This document shows, piece by piece, positions 24,536-32,176 of a stretch of 36,307 nucleotides of DNA. Below the pieces are notes generated by a model, which saw nothing but the letters and a program-made list of their open reading frames with translations, searched no databases and was not told the origin of the DNA. Origin of the DNA: Methylococcaceae bacterium (GTDB lineage Bacteria > Pseudomonadota > Gammaproteobacteria > Methylococcales > Methylococcaceae). Made by a program: the position numbers and the translations under genes. Position 1 is the first letter of the stretch; every line of letters starts with the position of its first letter. Location of the stretch: positions 1 to 36,307 of the forward strand of contig CADDZF010000013.1 in NCBI GenBank assembly GCA_902812445.1, written 5' to 3'.

Positions 24536-25596
24536 ACCTCTCCCGTCTTCCGGGTGCCTAAGCCCCACGTCGGCGATGTTCGTGCGGAGGGCCGGATCAC
24601 ACCGCGGCGCACGAAATCTCCATAGGCGTCCGTGATCGCCTGCATGATACTGCTTGGTCGATAGCCAAGTTCTTGCTGAGCCTTGCCATGATCGGCCCGA
24701 CGCTGCATCTGTAGCAACCGCACCGCAGCCGGCGTGAAATGGCGGGGTGCGTTCGGGAAAGCGCGATACCAAGTTCTGTCGGCAATTTCCGCCAGCACCG
24801 CCACTAGCGCGGGCGGCAGGCGCACTCGAGGCGGCGGACGTCCGCTGATTTCCCCGAACATTGCCATCAGCTCGTCCACGCTGGCGTAGGCAGTGCTGAA
24901 TAGGTATTTCTGTCCCGAGCGGCCCTGTCTCATGGCGAGGACATGGCCTTCGGCGATGTCGTGGCTGGAAACGAATGCAAAACCGCCAGGGATGTAGGCG
25001 CGTAGGCGCCCGTGCGCATAGTCAATAAGGACGCGGCCCATGCGAGACGGCCCGTAATCGTGAGGGCCAATGATGGCGCAGGAGGTGGCAACGACGACGT
25101 TGAGTCCATTGGCATGAGCGCGCAGACACTCGTGTTCCACCAGATGCTTGGAAACGGCATAGGGCAGATGACGTTCGAAGGGGTAAAACGGCATGCCTTC
25201 GTGACTGTGATGATCGGGATCATATCCAGTGGCGCTCAGCGATCCCGATACCACGATCTTATCGATCGCTAAACGCGCTGCCGCATCCAACAGGTGAATG
25301 GTGCCTCGAACGTTGGTATCGAAAATCTGGCGCTTGTGCGCCGCATTGCCTTCAATGGTCGAAACTAGCGCGGCGCAGTGATAGATACGGTTGGTGCCGC
25401 GCACGATGCTGTCCACCGATTCCTTATCGCGTAGATCAGCATAAGCGCGCTCTACAGCGAGACCGTCCAGGGCACCGTTGTCGCGGCCCGGACGCATCAT
25501 GACGCGTACATCCTCGCCATCGGCCAGCAAGCGGCGCACCAGATTGGCGCCCAGGTGACCGGTCGCCCCTGTGACCAGCACTTTCCGGCGGCTCAT
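24532..25596 (-). CDS. sdmB: NAD(P)-dependent 3-beta-hydroxysteroid dehydrogenase/decarboxylase, SdmB-like
   Basis: This is an extended SDR (NAD-epimerase/3-beta-HSD family), about 354 residues. The Rossmann motif is VLVTGATGHLGANLVRRL at about residues 5-22, and the catalytic Tyr/Lys pair is in LPYAVSKHLVE (Y-x-x-x-K) near residues 140-150, preceded by VVSGSLSATGYDP. In the bacterial C-4 demethylation pathway SdmB oxidises the 3-OH, allows loss of the C-4 carboxylate made by SdmA, and reduces the ketone. HpnA-like hopanoid SDRs are the main alternative, but the SdmA and DHCR24 neighbours favour sterols. The ATG at 25596 lies 4 bp after the thiSG stop; an in-frame ATG at 25614 overlapping thiSG is possible. 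The ribosome site is weak, so coupling to thiSG is likely. Confidence 0.78.
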   Translation of the reverse strand: MSRRKVLVTGATGHLGANLVRRLLADGEDVRVMMRPGRDNGALDGLAVERAYADLRDKESVDSIVRGTNRIYHCAALVSTIEGNAAHKRQIFDTNVRGTIHLLDAAARLAIDKIVVSGSLSATGYDPDHHSHEGMPFYPFERHLPYAVSKHLVEHECLRAHANGLNVVVATSCAIIGPHDYGPSRMGRVLIDYAHGRLRAYIPGGFAFVSSHDIAEGHVLAMRQGRSGQKYLFSTAYASVDELMAMFGEISGRPPPRVRLPPALVAVLAEIADRTWYRAFPNAPRHFTPAAVRLLQMQRRADHGKAQQELGYRPSSIMQAITDAYGDFVRRGVIRPSARTSPTWGLGTRKTGEV

Positions 25597-25600
25597 GTAA

Positions 25601-26578
25601 TTAGAAAAAGACATCCTGGATCGGCGAGGATGCGGAGGCGTAGCGTTTGCGTGGCATGCGCCCGGCGAGGAACGCCTCACGTCCGGCTTCGATGCCTTTT
25701 TTCATCGCAGACGCCATTAAAATTGGGTTTTGCGCCTCCGCTATCGCGGTATTCATCAGCACGCCATCACAGCCCAGCTCCATGGCAATCGCGGCATCCG
25801 ACGCCGTGCCTACACCAGCGTCGATAAGTATCGGTACGCTGGCGTTTTCGATGATGGTGAGGATGTTGTAAGGATTGCGAATGCCTAATCCGGAGCCGAT
25901 GGGGGCGGCCAGCGGCATGACGGCGATACAACCAATCGCTTCCAGGCGCTTGGCTACGATCGGATCATCATTGGTATACACCATGACATCAAAGCCTTCT
26001 CGGACTAGAATTTCCGCCGCCTGCAGGGTTGCCGTGACATCAGGAAACAGCGTTTTGGCGTCGCCCAGGACTTCCAGTTTGACCAGACGATGATCGCCTA
26101 GGAGTTCGCGCGCCAGTCGGCACGTGCGTATGGCATCGTCTGAGGTATAACAGCCCGCTGTATTGGGTAGCACGGTGTACCGCTGAGGAGATAGAACGTC
26201 GAGCAGGTTCGGCCGGTTGGGATCCTGGCCTATATTGGTACGCCGTATGGCGACGGTTACGATCTCCGCGCCGCTTGCCTCTATCGCTTGTCGAGTCTGC
26301 TCCAGATCCTTGTACTTGCCGGTGCCGACCAGCAGACGAGACTGATAGATTTTGCCGGCGATGACTAGCGGATCAGGCCGCCCGCCGCCGATAGCATGAA
26401 CGATTTCGACATGATCATGCTGCTTCAACGTTAAGGCGCCATATTGACTGTAAGGTACGATTTCGCGGTTCAGTTCCACCGCAATGCGTTTGTCGGTCAA
26501 TTGCAAGTGGTCGACCAATTGGGCCAGCGTGGTGTTTTCTGCCACGCCTCTGATCTCACCGTTAAGATATATTTCCAT
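25601..26578 (-). CDS. thiSG: Fused sulfur carrier ThiS / thiazole synthase ThiG
   Basis: The 325-residue product joins two thiamine-pathway proteins in one frame. Residues 1-66 are ThiS ([20 protein letters not shown] ... [10 protein letters not shown]), ending in the Gly-Gly that normally forms the free C-terminal thiocarboxylate. From residue 67 the chain runs straight into ThiG ([20 protein letters not shown]). The ThiG part keeps the KLEVLGD segment with the expected Schiff-base lysine, [14 protein letters not shown], and the phosphate-binding region ([20 protein letters not shown]). ThiG makes the thiazole ring from DXP, dehydroglycine and ThiS sulfur. No stop or start codon lies at the junction. 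The ATG at 26578 has AAGGG nine bases upstream; an ATG at 26587 would lack a ribosome site. Confidence 0.93.
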   Translation of the reverse strand: MEIYLNGEIRGVAENTTLAQLVDHLQLTDKRIAVELNREIVPYSQYGALTLKQHDHVEIVHAIGGGRPDPLVIAGKIYQSRLLVGTGKYKDLEQTRQAIEASGAEIVTVAIRRTNIGQDPNRPNLLDVLSPQRYTVLPNTAGCYTSDDAIRTCRLARELLGDHRLVKLEVLGDAKTLFPDVTATLQAAEILVREGFDVMVYTNDDPIVAKRLEAIGCIAVMPLAAPIGSGLGIRNPYNILTIIENASVPILIDAGVGTASDAAIAMELGCDGVLMNTAIAEAQNPILMASAMKKGIEAGREAFLAGRMPRKRYASASSPIQDVFF

Positions 26579-26621
26579 ATTCAGCATCCCTTGCCCGGAT
26601 CGAATGGCGGTCGCGCTTTCA

Positions 26622-27749
26622 TCAATGTGGACAAGCCGGGCTCTCCCGGGCATGGCGACGTCGTTTCGCCACGGCGGGGGCGAGCTGATTCAGCAGTTCT
26701 TCGCTCGCTTCCCACCCAATGCAGGCGTCCGTGATGCTCTGGCCGTAGATCAATTGTTCGCCCGAAACCCGCTTTTGCTGGCCCGGCTTGAGATGGCTCT
26801 CAATCATGACGCCGATGATGGCGTAATTGCCGTCTGCCAGCTGCTCTGCCACGTTCTTGCCTACCAACAGTTGGCGCTCATACTGTTTAGAGCTGTTGGC
26901 GTGACTAAAGTCGATCATCACATTGGCGGGCAGGCCGGCCGCCTTCAGTGCCTTGATCGCCGCGGCTACGCTTTCGGCATCGTAGTTCGGCGTCTGACCG
27001 CCGCGCAGAATGATATGGCTGTCGATATTCCCGGTGGTGGAAAAAATAGCCGAATGGCCGCCTTTCGTCACCGAGAGAAAGTGGTGCGGGCGGCTCGCAG
27101 CAGCGATCGCATCAATGGCTGTCTTCACCGTTCCGTCCGTCGCATTTTTAAAACCGACCGGACAGGATAAGCCAGATGCCAGCTCGCGATGAACCTGGCT
27201 TTCCGTCGTACGCGCGCCGATCGCACCCCAGGCAATGAGATCTGATACATATTGCGGCGTGATCAGATCGAGATATTCCGTCGCTGCCGGCACGCCCATC
27301 TGATTCAAATCCAGCAGGAGTTTACGCGCCAGATGCAGGCCTTTGTTGATGTTGAAACTCTGATCCAGATCGGGGTCATTGATCAAGCCCTTCCAGCCGA
27401 CCGTCGTGCGTGGTTTTTCAAAATAAACGCGCATGACGATCAGCAGCTCCTGGCTGAGGGCCGATTTTACCGCTAACAAGCGTTCGGCGTATTCGAGCGC
27501 AGCTACGGGATCGTGAATCGAACAAGGGCCGATCACGACCAAAAGGCGATCATCTAGGCCTGCCAGTATTCGATGAATGTCGTGGCGCGCCTGCAGAGTC
27601 GTCATGGCAGCCCTTTGCGTAATCGGGTATTTTCTGTGCACCTGGATGGGCGCGATTACGTCTTTCACTTCGCAGATACGTAAATCATCAGTGTTATAGG
27701 TATCCTCCGTGATGGTCACGACTTCTGATGTGTTGTTTGGATTTTTCAT
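26622..27749 (-). CDS. aroG: 3-deoxy-D-arabino-heptulosonate-7-phosphate (DAHP) synthase, class I
   Basis: This enzyme condenses phosphoenolpyruvate and erythrose-4-phosphate in the first step of the shikimate pathway. The 375-residue product is close to E. coli AroG throughout: [14 protein letters not shown] near the N terminus, [20 protein letters not shown] near residue 70, [40 protein letters not shown] and [18 protein letters not shown] cannot tell from sequence alone which aromatic amino acid inhibits it. The C-terminal tail ([14 protein letters not shown]) extends a few residues beyond the usual end. It is the first gene of the minus-strand unit, and thiSG begins 43 bp downstream. A TAGAAT box lies at 27802-27797 but has no good -35. 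Confidence 0.94.
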   Translation of the reverse strand: MKNPNNTSEVVTITEDTYNTDDLRICEVKDVIAPIQVHRKYPITQRAAMTTLQARHDIHRILAGLDDRLLVVIGPCSIHDPVAALEYAERLLAVKSALSQELLIVMRVYFEKPRTTVGWKGLINDPDLDQSFNINKGLHLARKLLLDLNQMGVPAATEYLDLITPQYVSDLIAWGAIGARTTESQVHRELASGLSCPVGFKNATDGTVKTAIDAIAAASRPHHFLSVTKGGHSAIFSTTGNIDSHIILRGGQTPNYDAESVAAAIKALKAAGLPANVMIDFSHANSSKQYERQLLVGKNVAEQLADGNYAIIGVMIESHLKPGQQKRVSGEQLIYGQSITDACIGWEASEELLNQLAPAVAKRRRHARESPACPH

Positions 27750-28076
27750 AGCCTAGATAACCGAACAGGTACGTAAGGGATATAGAGAACAACAACATTC
27801 TAGCGCGCAAAGTGAAGGCTTCGCTACCCATTCCACCGAAACGGCCGTAAGCGCGCTGTTAAAGTTATCCGGGCACGATGCCCTTTTTGCGGCGGCGCCC
27901 CGGGGTTTTGCCAATCACGACAGCGAATTGGGCTTAATTTCATTGAACTTATCGAGGCTGCCGACGAGCACAATGAATGATGACCGTGATCGGAGCCATC
28001 GAAACGATCGATAGGAATCCTGCTTGATATCCCGCAAAAAAATAGCAAAAGCGCGTCATATAAAGCAGGAGATAGC

Positions 28077-28103
28077 ATGGTTCGCCTCACGCAAATGTCA
28101 TGA
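28077..28103 (+). CDS. Possible nine-codon small ORF / leader peptide
   Basis: The frame ATG...TGA encodes MVRLTQMS and is preceded by AGGAGA (28067-28072) four bases before the ATG, one of the better ribosome sites in the window. It lies upstream of the promoter-like boxes of the heme-domain gene. It has no run of a single amino acid that would mark a classic attenuator. It may be chance. Confidence 0.15.
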   Translation: MVRLTQMS

Positions 28104-28131
28104 AGCCTTAAATTAGCTTTGCTAAGTTGGT

Positions 28132-28173
28132 GCAATGTCAATCATTGCTTGACTTAAGTGGTGCATTTATCAT
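28132..28173 (+). promoter_or_regulatory. Promoter-like boxes overlapped by a Fur-like palindrome
   Basis: TTGCTT (28145-28150), a 17-nt spacer and TATCAT (28168-28173) form a plausible sigma-70 promoter for the gene at 28273. The interrupted palindrome GCAATGTCAATCATTGC (28132-28148) overlaps the -35. Centred against the 19-bp Fur consensus GATAATGATAATCATTATC it matches 11 positions, including AATCATT. Fur repression would suit a heme/iron gene, but the match is moderate. Confidence 0.35.
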
Positions 28174-28272
28174 GAACCAAATCGCCGCAGGCCATTTTGT
28201 ATAAAGTGGCGTGAAAGCTGTATGCGTTTTGAGCGCTAGGGTCGATTGTTTACTTAACCAAGAGGCAGGATT

Positions 28273-28746
28273 GTGGCAGCGCATCTGATTGCACAACATT
28301 CAGCACCGGACGAGCACGCCCCAGCTTCGTTGGGGGCCGATCATAAAACAGCCGTCCAGCGCCCGCCCAGAGCGACTCACTCTGCATGGACTTGCCAGGT
28401 AACGTTAGACGCTTTTCAGGAGCGCATGCGACTCATTGCCGAGCTTCGCGTGCCTTATATTTGCTACGTCGCTGGTGTTTCGGGCGGGCAAGCAGCGAGT
28501 GGCCTAATGAATGGCTTTGACAGTCAAGCAGGATGGCTCAAACTTCAAGGCAAGGATTTCAAGTTTTACCTTCCAGAACACGGCATTGGGTCCATTTGGG
28601 CGGTCAGCCGGTTTCTTGCCCATGTCACCACGGTCTCGCTGGAACTGTTCACCCGATCCGGCGCTCTTATTATGCGTTTTTCGGGCATGCCGACGAAACT
28701 CGAAAATGCCGTATGGCGCGACATTATCGGCACGTTGCTGCTATAG
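28273..28746 (+). CDS. ChuX/HutX/HemS-like heme-domain protein
   Basis: The product is 157 residues from GTG 28273 (upstream AGAGGCAGG). The first 40 residues look disordered. Residues 75-155 resemble one repeat of the HemS/ChuX/HutX heme-utilisation fold: a W-x-K/L-x-x-G-x-x-F-x-x-x-L strand pattern (GWLKLQGKDFKFYLPEHGIG), then IWAVSRF, then TVSLELFTRSGALIMRFSG, and a C-terminal helix with W-R-x-I-x-G-T-L. These proteins bind or deliver heme in the cytoplasm after TonB-dependent uptake. tonB-exbB-exbD lie 3 kb away. Similarity is at the pattern level only. No membrane segment or signal peptide is seen. Confidence 0.5.
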   Translation: MAAHLIAQHSAPDEHAPASLGADHKTAVQRPPRATHSAWTCQVTLDAFQERMRLIAELRVPYICYVAGVSGGQAASGLMNGFDSQAGWLKLQGKDFKFYLPEHGIGSIWAVSRFLAHVTTVSLELFTRSGALIMRFSGMPTKLENAVWRDIIGTLLL

Positions 28747-28965
28747 CGGCGTGGGCTCTGCCGAAGGCCGCATCGCTTTGGATAAACCTCACACGAGGAG
28801 CATATCAGGCGAACTTTGTGTAAAATCTTGTCCGTTCGCCCGATTACAGCCCTGAGTAGCCGCTTGCGAGGCGCCGGTTGTTGACTTTTCCAGGTGGCTT
28901 GCCACAGGAGTGGTCTGGCTGCTGGGCAGTGGTTTTATCTGAATGGCAATTAGAGGAGATCTTTA
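28747..28965. other. 219-bp spacer upstream of the peroxiredoxin gene
   Basis: No gene is seen. A TTGACT box (28881-28886) could be a -35 but lacks a matching -10. GTGTAAAAT near 28820 could be a -10. I cannot choose between them. No clear terminator for the upstream gene was found. Confidence 0.4.
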
Positions 28966-29571
28966 ATGAGTGTACTAGTTGGTAAACCCGCCCCTGATTT
29001 CAAGGTACCCGCCGTGCTAGGCGACGGCACTATCGTTGATGAGTACCCGTTCTCGGAAAAGACCAAAGGTAAATATGCTGTTTTGGTGTTTTATCCGCTG
29101 GATTTTACCTTTGTCTGTCCGACCGAGCTGATCGCTTTGGATCACCGTCTGGATGAGCTAAAAAGCCGCGGCGTTGAAGTCATCGCGGTTTCGGTTGATT
29201 CGCAATACACTCACAACGCGTGGCGCAACACCTCGGTTGACAAAGGCGGCATCGGACCGGTGCGCTATGTCATGGCAGCGGATGTGGGGCATAAGATTGC
29301 AAAGGCTTATGATGTGGAAGCAGAAGGCGCGGCAGTTGCCTATCGAGCAACTTTTTTAATCGACAAAAATGGCATCGTCCGCCATCAAGTCGTCAACGAT
29401 CTGCCGCTGGGTCGCAACATGGATGAGCTGATCCGCATGGTCGATGCCCTCCAGTTCTTCGAGCAGCACGGCGAAGTGTGCCCCGCCGGTTGGAGCAAGG
29501 GCGATATCGGCATGTCCGCAAGTCCGGAAGGAGTGGCCTCCTACCTTGGCAAGCACGCCGAAAAGCTATAG
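28966..29571 (+). CDS. Typical 2-Cys peroxiredoxin (AhpC/TSA family)
   Basis: The protein reduces hydrogen peroxide and organic peroxides through a peroxidatic cysteine. The 201-residue product has the peroxidatic motif FTFVCPTE near residues 47-54 (YPLDFTFVCPTELIALDHRL) and the resolving cysteine in HGEVCPAGW near residue 170. The C-terminal end (SPEGVASYLGKHAEKL) lacks a clear YF motif of the overoxidation-sensitive type, so it is probably a robust bacterial enzyme. AGAGGAGATC precedes the ATG. No alkyl hydroperoxide reductase ahpF or thioredoxin gene is adjacent. Confidence 0.95.
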   Translation: MSVLVGKPAPDFKVPAVLGDGTIVDEYPFSEKTKGKYAVLVFYPLDFTFVCPTELIALDHRLDELKSRGVEVIAVSVDSQYTHNAWRNTSVDKGGIGPVRYVMAADVGHKIAKAYDVEAEGAAVAYRATFLIDKNGIVRHQVVNDLPLGRNMDELIRMVDALQFFEQHGEVCPAGWSKGDIGMSASPEGVASYLGKHAEKL

Positions 29572-29617
29572 TCGAGGGGATTCTCGCCCGCATCGATCGA
29601 GTTTGGCTGTTATAGCG

Positions 29618-29651
29618 TGGGCGTTGGATGAGCGAACTCATGCGACGCCCA
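29618..29651. terminator. Hairpin between the peroxiredoxin gene and exbD
   Basis: TGGGCGT (29618-29624) pairs perfectly with ACGCCCA (29645-29651), and inside it ATGAG (29628-29632) pairs with CTCAT (29637-29641) around a CGAA tetraloop. It lies between convergent genes. No T-tract follows on either strand, so intrinsic termination is uncertain. Confidence 0.42.
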
Positions 29652-29703
29652 TCTGCGCTTGCTTCTGGGAAGGCGCCTCGTTTGCCGGGCTATGGATCGC
29701 GTG

Positions 29704-30114
29704 CTACTCCTGCACGGTGACGAACGATAACTTGTTGATACCGGCACGCTGCGTTGCGGCCATCACTTTGGCGATCTTGGCGTAAGGAACGCTTTGGTCG
29801 ACATAAAGATGGATACCTACCGCGTCGTTGCGCTGTAGCGCATCTTTCAATCGTGTCTCTAATTCCGTCATGTCGTTGATAGGATACTTGTTCAAGCTTA
29901 TCGCACCCTGAGCATCGATGCTGAGCTGTAGCGGCTCAGCCTCTATGTTGGCTGCCGTGGCAGCAGTTTTCGGCAGGTTGACGCGTACTGCCTGGGTCAG
30001 CAGCGGCGCGGTAACCATGAAAGCTACCAAGAGTACCAGCATCACGTCCACCAAGGGGGTAACGTTGATGTCGCTCATCGCGTCCGGTTCTTCGGACGGG
30101 GTTTGAAACGCCAT
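29704..30114 (-). CDS. exbD: Biopolymer transport protein ExbD
   Basis: ExbD is the single-pass inner-membrane partner of ExbB and passes proton-motive-force energy to TonB. The 136-residue product has the family signature DINVTPLVDVMLVLLVAFMV at about residues 15-34, with the functional membrane aspartate in LVDVMLVL. A periplasmic domain follows (VNLPKTAATAANIEAEPLQL ...). It ends with KVMAATQRAGINKLSFVTVQ, typical of the ExbD/TolR fold. TolR is an alternative, but the tonB neighbour favours ExbD. It is the last gene of tonB-exbB-exbD. Confidence 0.9.
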   Translation of the reverse strand: MAFQTPSEEPDAMSDINVTPLVDVMLVLLVAFMVTAPLLTQAVRVNLPKTAATAANIEAEPLQLSIDAQGAISLNKYPINDMTELETRLKDALQRNDAVGIHLYVDQSVPYAKIAKVMAATQRAGINKLSFVTVQE

Positions 30115-30137
30115 ATCGATTCCTCAAGTTTTAAGTT

Positions 30138-30791
30138 TCAAGATAAAGACGTGCGGCTCACAAGGTGCAAGAAATCGCGTGCGAAGTTTTCCAAGGCCGT
30201 ACGATTAAGCTTGGCGCGCCGCAAAAAAAAGTTATACGCCAGTACGGCAGGTACGGCGACGGCGATGCCGATTGCCGTGGCGACCAAGGCTTCGCCGATG
30301 GGCCCTGCCACGACATCGAGACTCGCTGAACCGCTTTTGCTGATTTCCTGAAGCGCGTGCATGATGCCTAGCACGGTGCCGAACAGACCGACGAAAGGCG
30401 CGGTGCTGCCGATACTGGCAAGCACCGTGAGGCCGCTCTCCAGGAGTCGCTGTTCTCGCTGCAGGCGCCGCTCTAATGCGCGTTCTAACAGATTCTGGGG
30501 GTCCCCGCGGTACCTTAGGCTGTCATTACCGGGGCTCTTGATATCGGCCAACCACCCGAACCCGTCCTGCGCAATCCGCGCGAGAGGACCTTTAGTCTGA
30601 CTGGGCGGCAACGATACCGCCGCGCCCAGTTCCGGTGCATTCCAGAACGCAGAAGTGAACGTTTGGTTTTGCCGGCCCAGCGTCCAGTATTGCCAGCTTT
30701 TAAACAGGATAATCGTCCACGTAGCGACAGAGAATCCGGCCAATATCCAGAGCGTACTATTGACGACGGCGGAAGACGATATAGTGAGCAT
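30138..30791 (-). CDS. exbB: Biopolymer transport protein ExbB
   Basis: ExbB is the multi-pass stator subunit of the TonB energising complex. The 217-residue product has three membrane segments: an N-terminal one (STLWILAGFSVATWTIILFK), and two in the C-terminal half (LASIGSTAPFVGLFGTVLGI and LVATAIGIAVAVPAVLAYNF). The conserved TAPFVGLFGTVLGIMHALQ and PIGEALVATAIGI motifs mark the MotA/TolQ/ExbB family. The ATG at 30791 has TAGGGA upstream. It lies 11 bp downstream of tonB and 23 bp upstream of exbD, consistent with one operon. Confidence 0.92.
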   Translation of the reverse strand: MLTISSSAVVNSTLWILAGFSVATWTIILFKSWQYWTLGRQNQTFTSAFWNAPELGAAVSLPPSQTKGPLARIAQDGFGWLADIKSPGNDSLRYRGDPQNLLERALERRLQREQRLLESGLTVLASIGSTAPFVGLFGTVLGIMHALQEISKSGSASLDVVAGPIGEALVATAIGIAVAVPAVLAYNFFLRRAKLNRTALENFARDFLHLVSRTSLS

Positions 30792-30802
30792 CAATTCCCT
30801 AT

Positions 30803-31639
30803 TCAGTTATTTAATTTAAACGTGATCGGCACGATGACCCAACTGATAATTGGCGTATCGCCGCGCTTCGCCGGCACAAAGCGCCATTTCTTGACCGTCT
30901 CGAGGGCCGCTTCATCGAGGCTATCATGACCGCTGCTTTCATCGATGAGCACCTGATCGCAAAAACCGTTTTCCAGTACATGGACGCGCAGTTTTACATC
31001 GCCCTCCCAGCCCCGCTGACGGGCAACTGCCGGGTAAGGCGGCTTCGGATTCTCGAGGTAATGGGCATGAAAACTAGCAGCCACAGTAGGCCCGGAAGCG
31101 TTTTGGCTACTTTTGTCGCGTGGCGCGGCCGGGTCGGTGATGCCGCGACTCCCGGGGGACGGCGCCTCGTCAGCTAACGCCGTGTCAGAGGTGAGCGGCG
31201 CTGATCTGACCGCCTGTTCGCTCTTTTCGAGAGCCGGCACACGGGCCACTTTGGGTTGCTTGATCGGCTTGGCCGTCTTTTTCGGCGGCCGCTTCGCCTT
31301 GGATCTTTTCGCTAGGGCAGGGGAGTCGATCGGCTTCGCAGGCTCCTGGCTCAACGGCGCGGATGGAGTGGCCTGCGGGGGCCCGCTATTGGGTGCAGCA
31401 ACGGCGAGCACGATTTCAACGGTGCGCACCGGTTTGGCTGCCACAAGGTCGTTATCCTTAACAAGCCACCACCCGAACGCGCCGTGCAAGAGTAACGACA
31501 ACAGCAAGAACGGCAAACAGGTACTATAAAGCACCGTATCTTGCGCTACCTCGAGGTGGCCTTCCTGAGTGATGGGGCTGAGAAACACGCTATTGGACAG
31601 TTGCGCAGGATTGATGATCTTATCGGGTTGAACGAGCAC
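30803..31639 (-). CDS. tonB: TonB-like energy-transducing protein
   Basis: TonB spans the periplasm and drives outer-membrane receptors for iron, heme or other ligands. The product is up to 278 residues: a membrane anchor at about 40-60 (LPFLLLSLLLHGAFGWWLV), then a long Pro/Lys/Ala-rich linker at about 80-180 (KRPPKKTAKPIKQPKVARVP), then the TonB C-terminal domain at about 195-278 (NPKPPYPAVARQRGWEGDVK ... EAALETVKKWRFVPAKRGDT). The start is uncertain: GTG 31639 has no clear ribosome site, and an internal GTG closer to the anchor would give a shorter cytoplasmic tail. Confidence 0.88.
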   Translation of the reverse strand: MLVQPDKIINPAQLSNSVFLSPITQEGHLEVAQDTVLYSTCLPFLLLSLLLHGAFGWWLVKDNDLVAAKPVRTVEIVLAVAAPNSGPPQATPSAPLSQEPAKPIDSPALAKRSKAKRPPKKTAKPIKQPKVARVPALEKSEQAVRSAPLTSDTALADEAPSPGSRGITDPAAPRDKSSQNASGPTVAASFHAHYLENPKPPYPAVARQRGWEGDVKLRVHVLENGFCDQVLIDESSGHDSLDEAALETVKKWRFVPAKRGDTPIISWVIVPITFKLNN

Positions 31640-31931
31640 GTGGCACGAGGAGAAAACAAGCGAGTAATAATCGGGAAAGATCGCTCAACGGGCCCTGTAC
31701 GCGATACGGTTCAGACAGGCGGAATAGATTTTATCGCTCCTTGATTATTTCCAAAAATTCAGGCCAGCGCAAATGTGGTTTCTATCGCACCGCCTTATGA
31801 CTTGCTAACTGGCCGAAGGTTGCCGCATGGGTGAAACACTCGAGCTTCCAGCGAGTCGCTATGTTGCCTCGATGTTTTGCATCGAAAAATGGAGTACTAT
31901 GGATTAAAATGTGACTAAGAGAGGTAGCTTT
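31640..31931. other. Divergent spacer between tonB (-) and tatA (+)
   Basis: This 292-bp region should hold promoters for both directions. I see a CGATG/CATCG stem near 31871-31885 and AT-rich boxes just before tatA (TACTATGGATTAAAAT), but no well-spaced -35/-10 pair. No clear Fur box is visible upstream of tonB. Confidence 0.4.
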
Positions 31932-32150
31932 ATGGGCATCGGTATTTGGGAATTATTGGTTCTGTTCCTGATCGTACTTTTACTGTTCGGCACCAAGCGA
32001 CTGCGCAATATCGGCAACGACTTAGGCGGTGCCATCAAAGGTTTTCGCACTGCGATGAACGAGGGCGACGGAGAGAAACCTGCCATCGATAAACGCGAAA
32101 GCGATCGAACCATTGATGGAGAGGCGGTTTCCGATAAGGAAAAGCTTTAA
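31932..32150 (+). CDS. tatA: Twin-arginine translocase subunit TatA
   Basis: TatA forms the pore-like assembly of the Tat system, which exports folded proteins with twin-arginine signals. The 72-residue product has one N-terminal membrane segment ([18 protein letters not shown]) with the conserved F-G-x-K-x-L motif, an amphipathic helix ([15 protein letters not shown]) and a charged tail. The ATG at 31932 has AGAGGTAG upstream. TatE would look similar; it is called TatA because tatB and tatC follow. Confidence 0.94.
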   Translation: MGIGIWELLVLFLIVLLLFGTKRLRNIGNDLGGAIKGFRTAMNEGDGEKPAIDKRESDRTIDGEAVSDKEKL

Positions 32151-32176
32151 AAAAAATTATTTTCTGAAGCAGTCCG

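Larger units (their letters stand above)
27750..28272. other. 523-bp intergenic region between aroG (-) and the heme-domain gene (+)
   Basis: I find no convincing gene longer than nine codons. Visible elements are a possible aroG -10 box (TAGAAT, minus strand, 27802-27797); a short GGGCA/TGCCC hairpin followed by five T on the plus strand (27871-27888); a nine-codon frame with a good ribosome site (28077-28103); a GCAATG/CATTGC palindrome and promoter-like boxes at 28132-28173. A 105-codon minus-strand frame (27824-28141) has no recognisable protein features. Confidence 0.6.

Noticed and set aside
24535-24772. N-terminal extension of the Rieske oxygenase
   Set aside because: The extra 79 codons lie entirely inside the overlapping SdmB gene; the ATGA overlap gives a natural start at 24535.
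26484-27170. 228-codon plus-strand frame opposite thiSG/aroG
   Set aside because: It spans parts of two well-supported genes on the other strand and shows no protein-family features.
27871-27888. Intrinsic terminator (GGGCA-CGA-TGCCC-TTTTT) on the plus strand
   Set aside because: The stem is only 5 bp with a 3-nt loop, and no plus-strand gene lies upstream for it to end.
27824-28141. 105-codon minus-strand frame in the aroG upstream spacer
   Set aside because: No family resemblance. I also considered an aroG leader peptide, but there is no run of Phe, Tyr or Trp codons and no matching attenuator.
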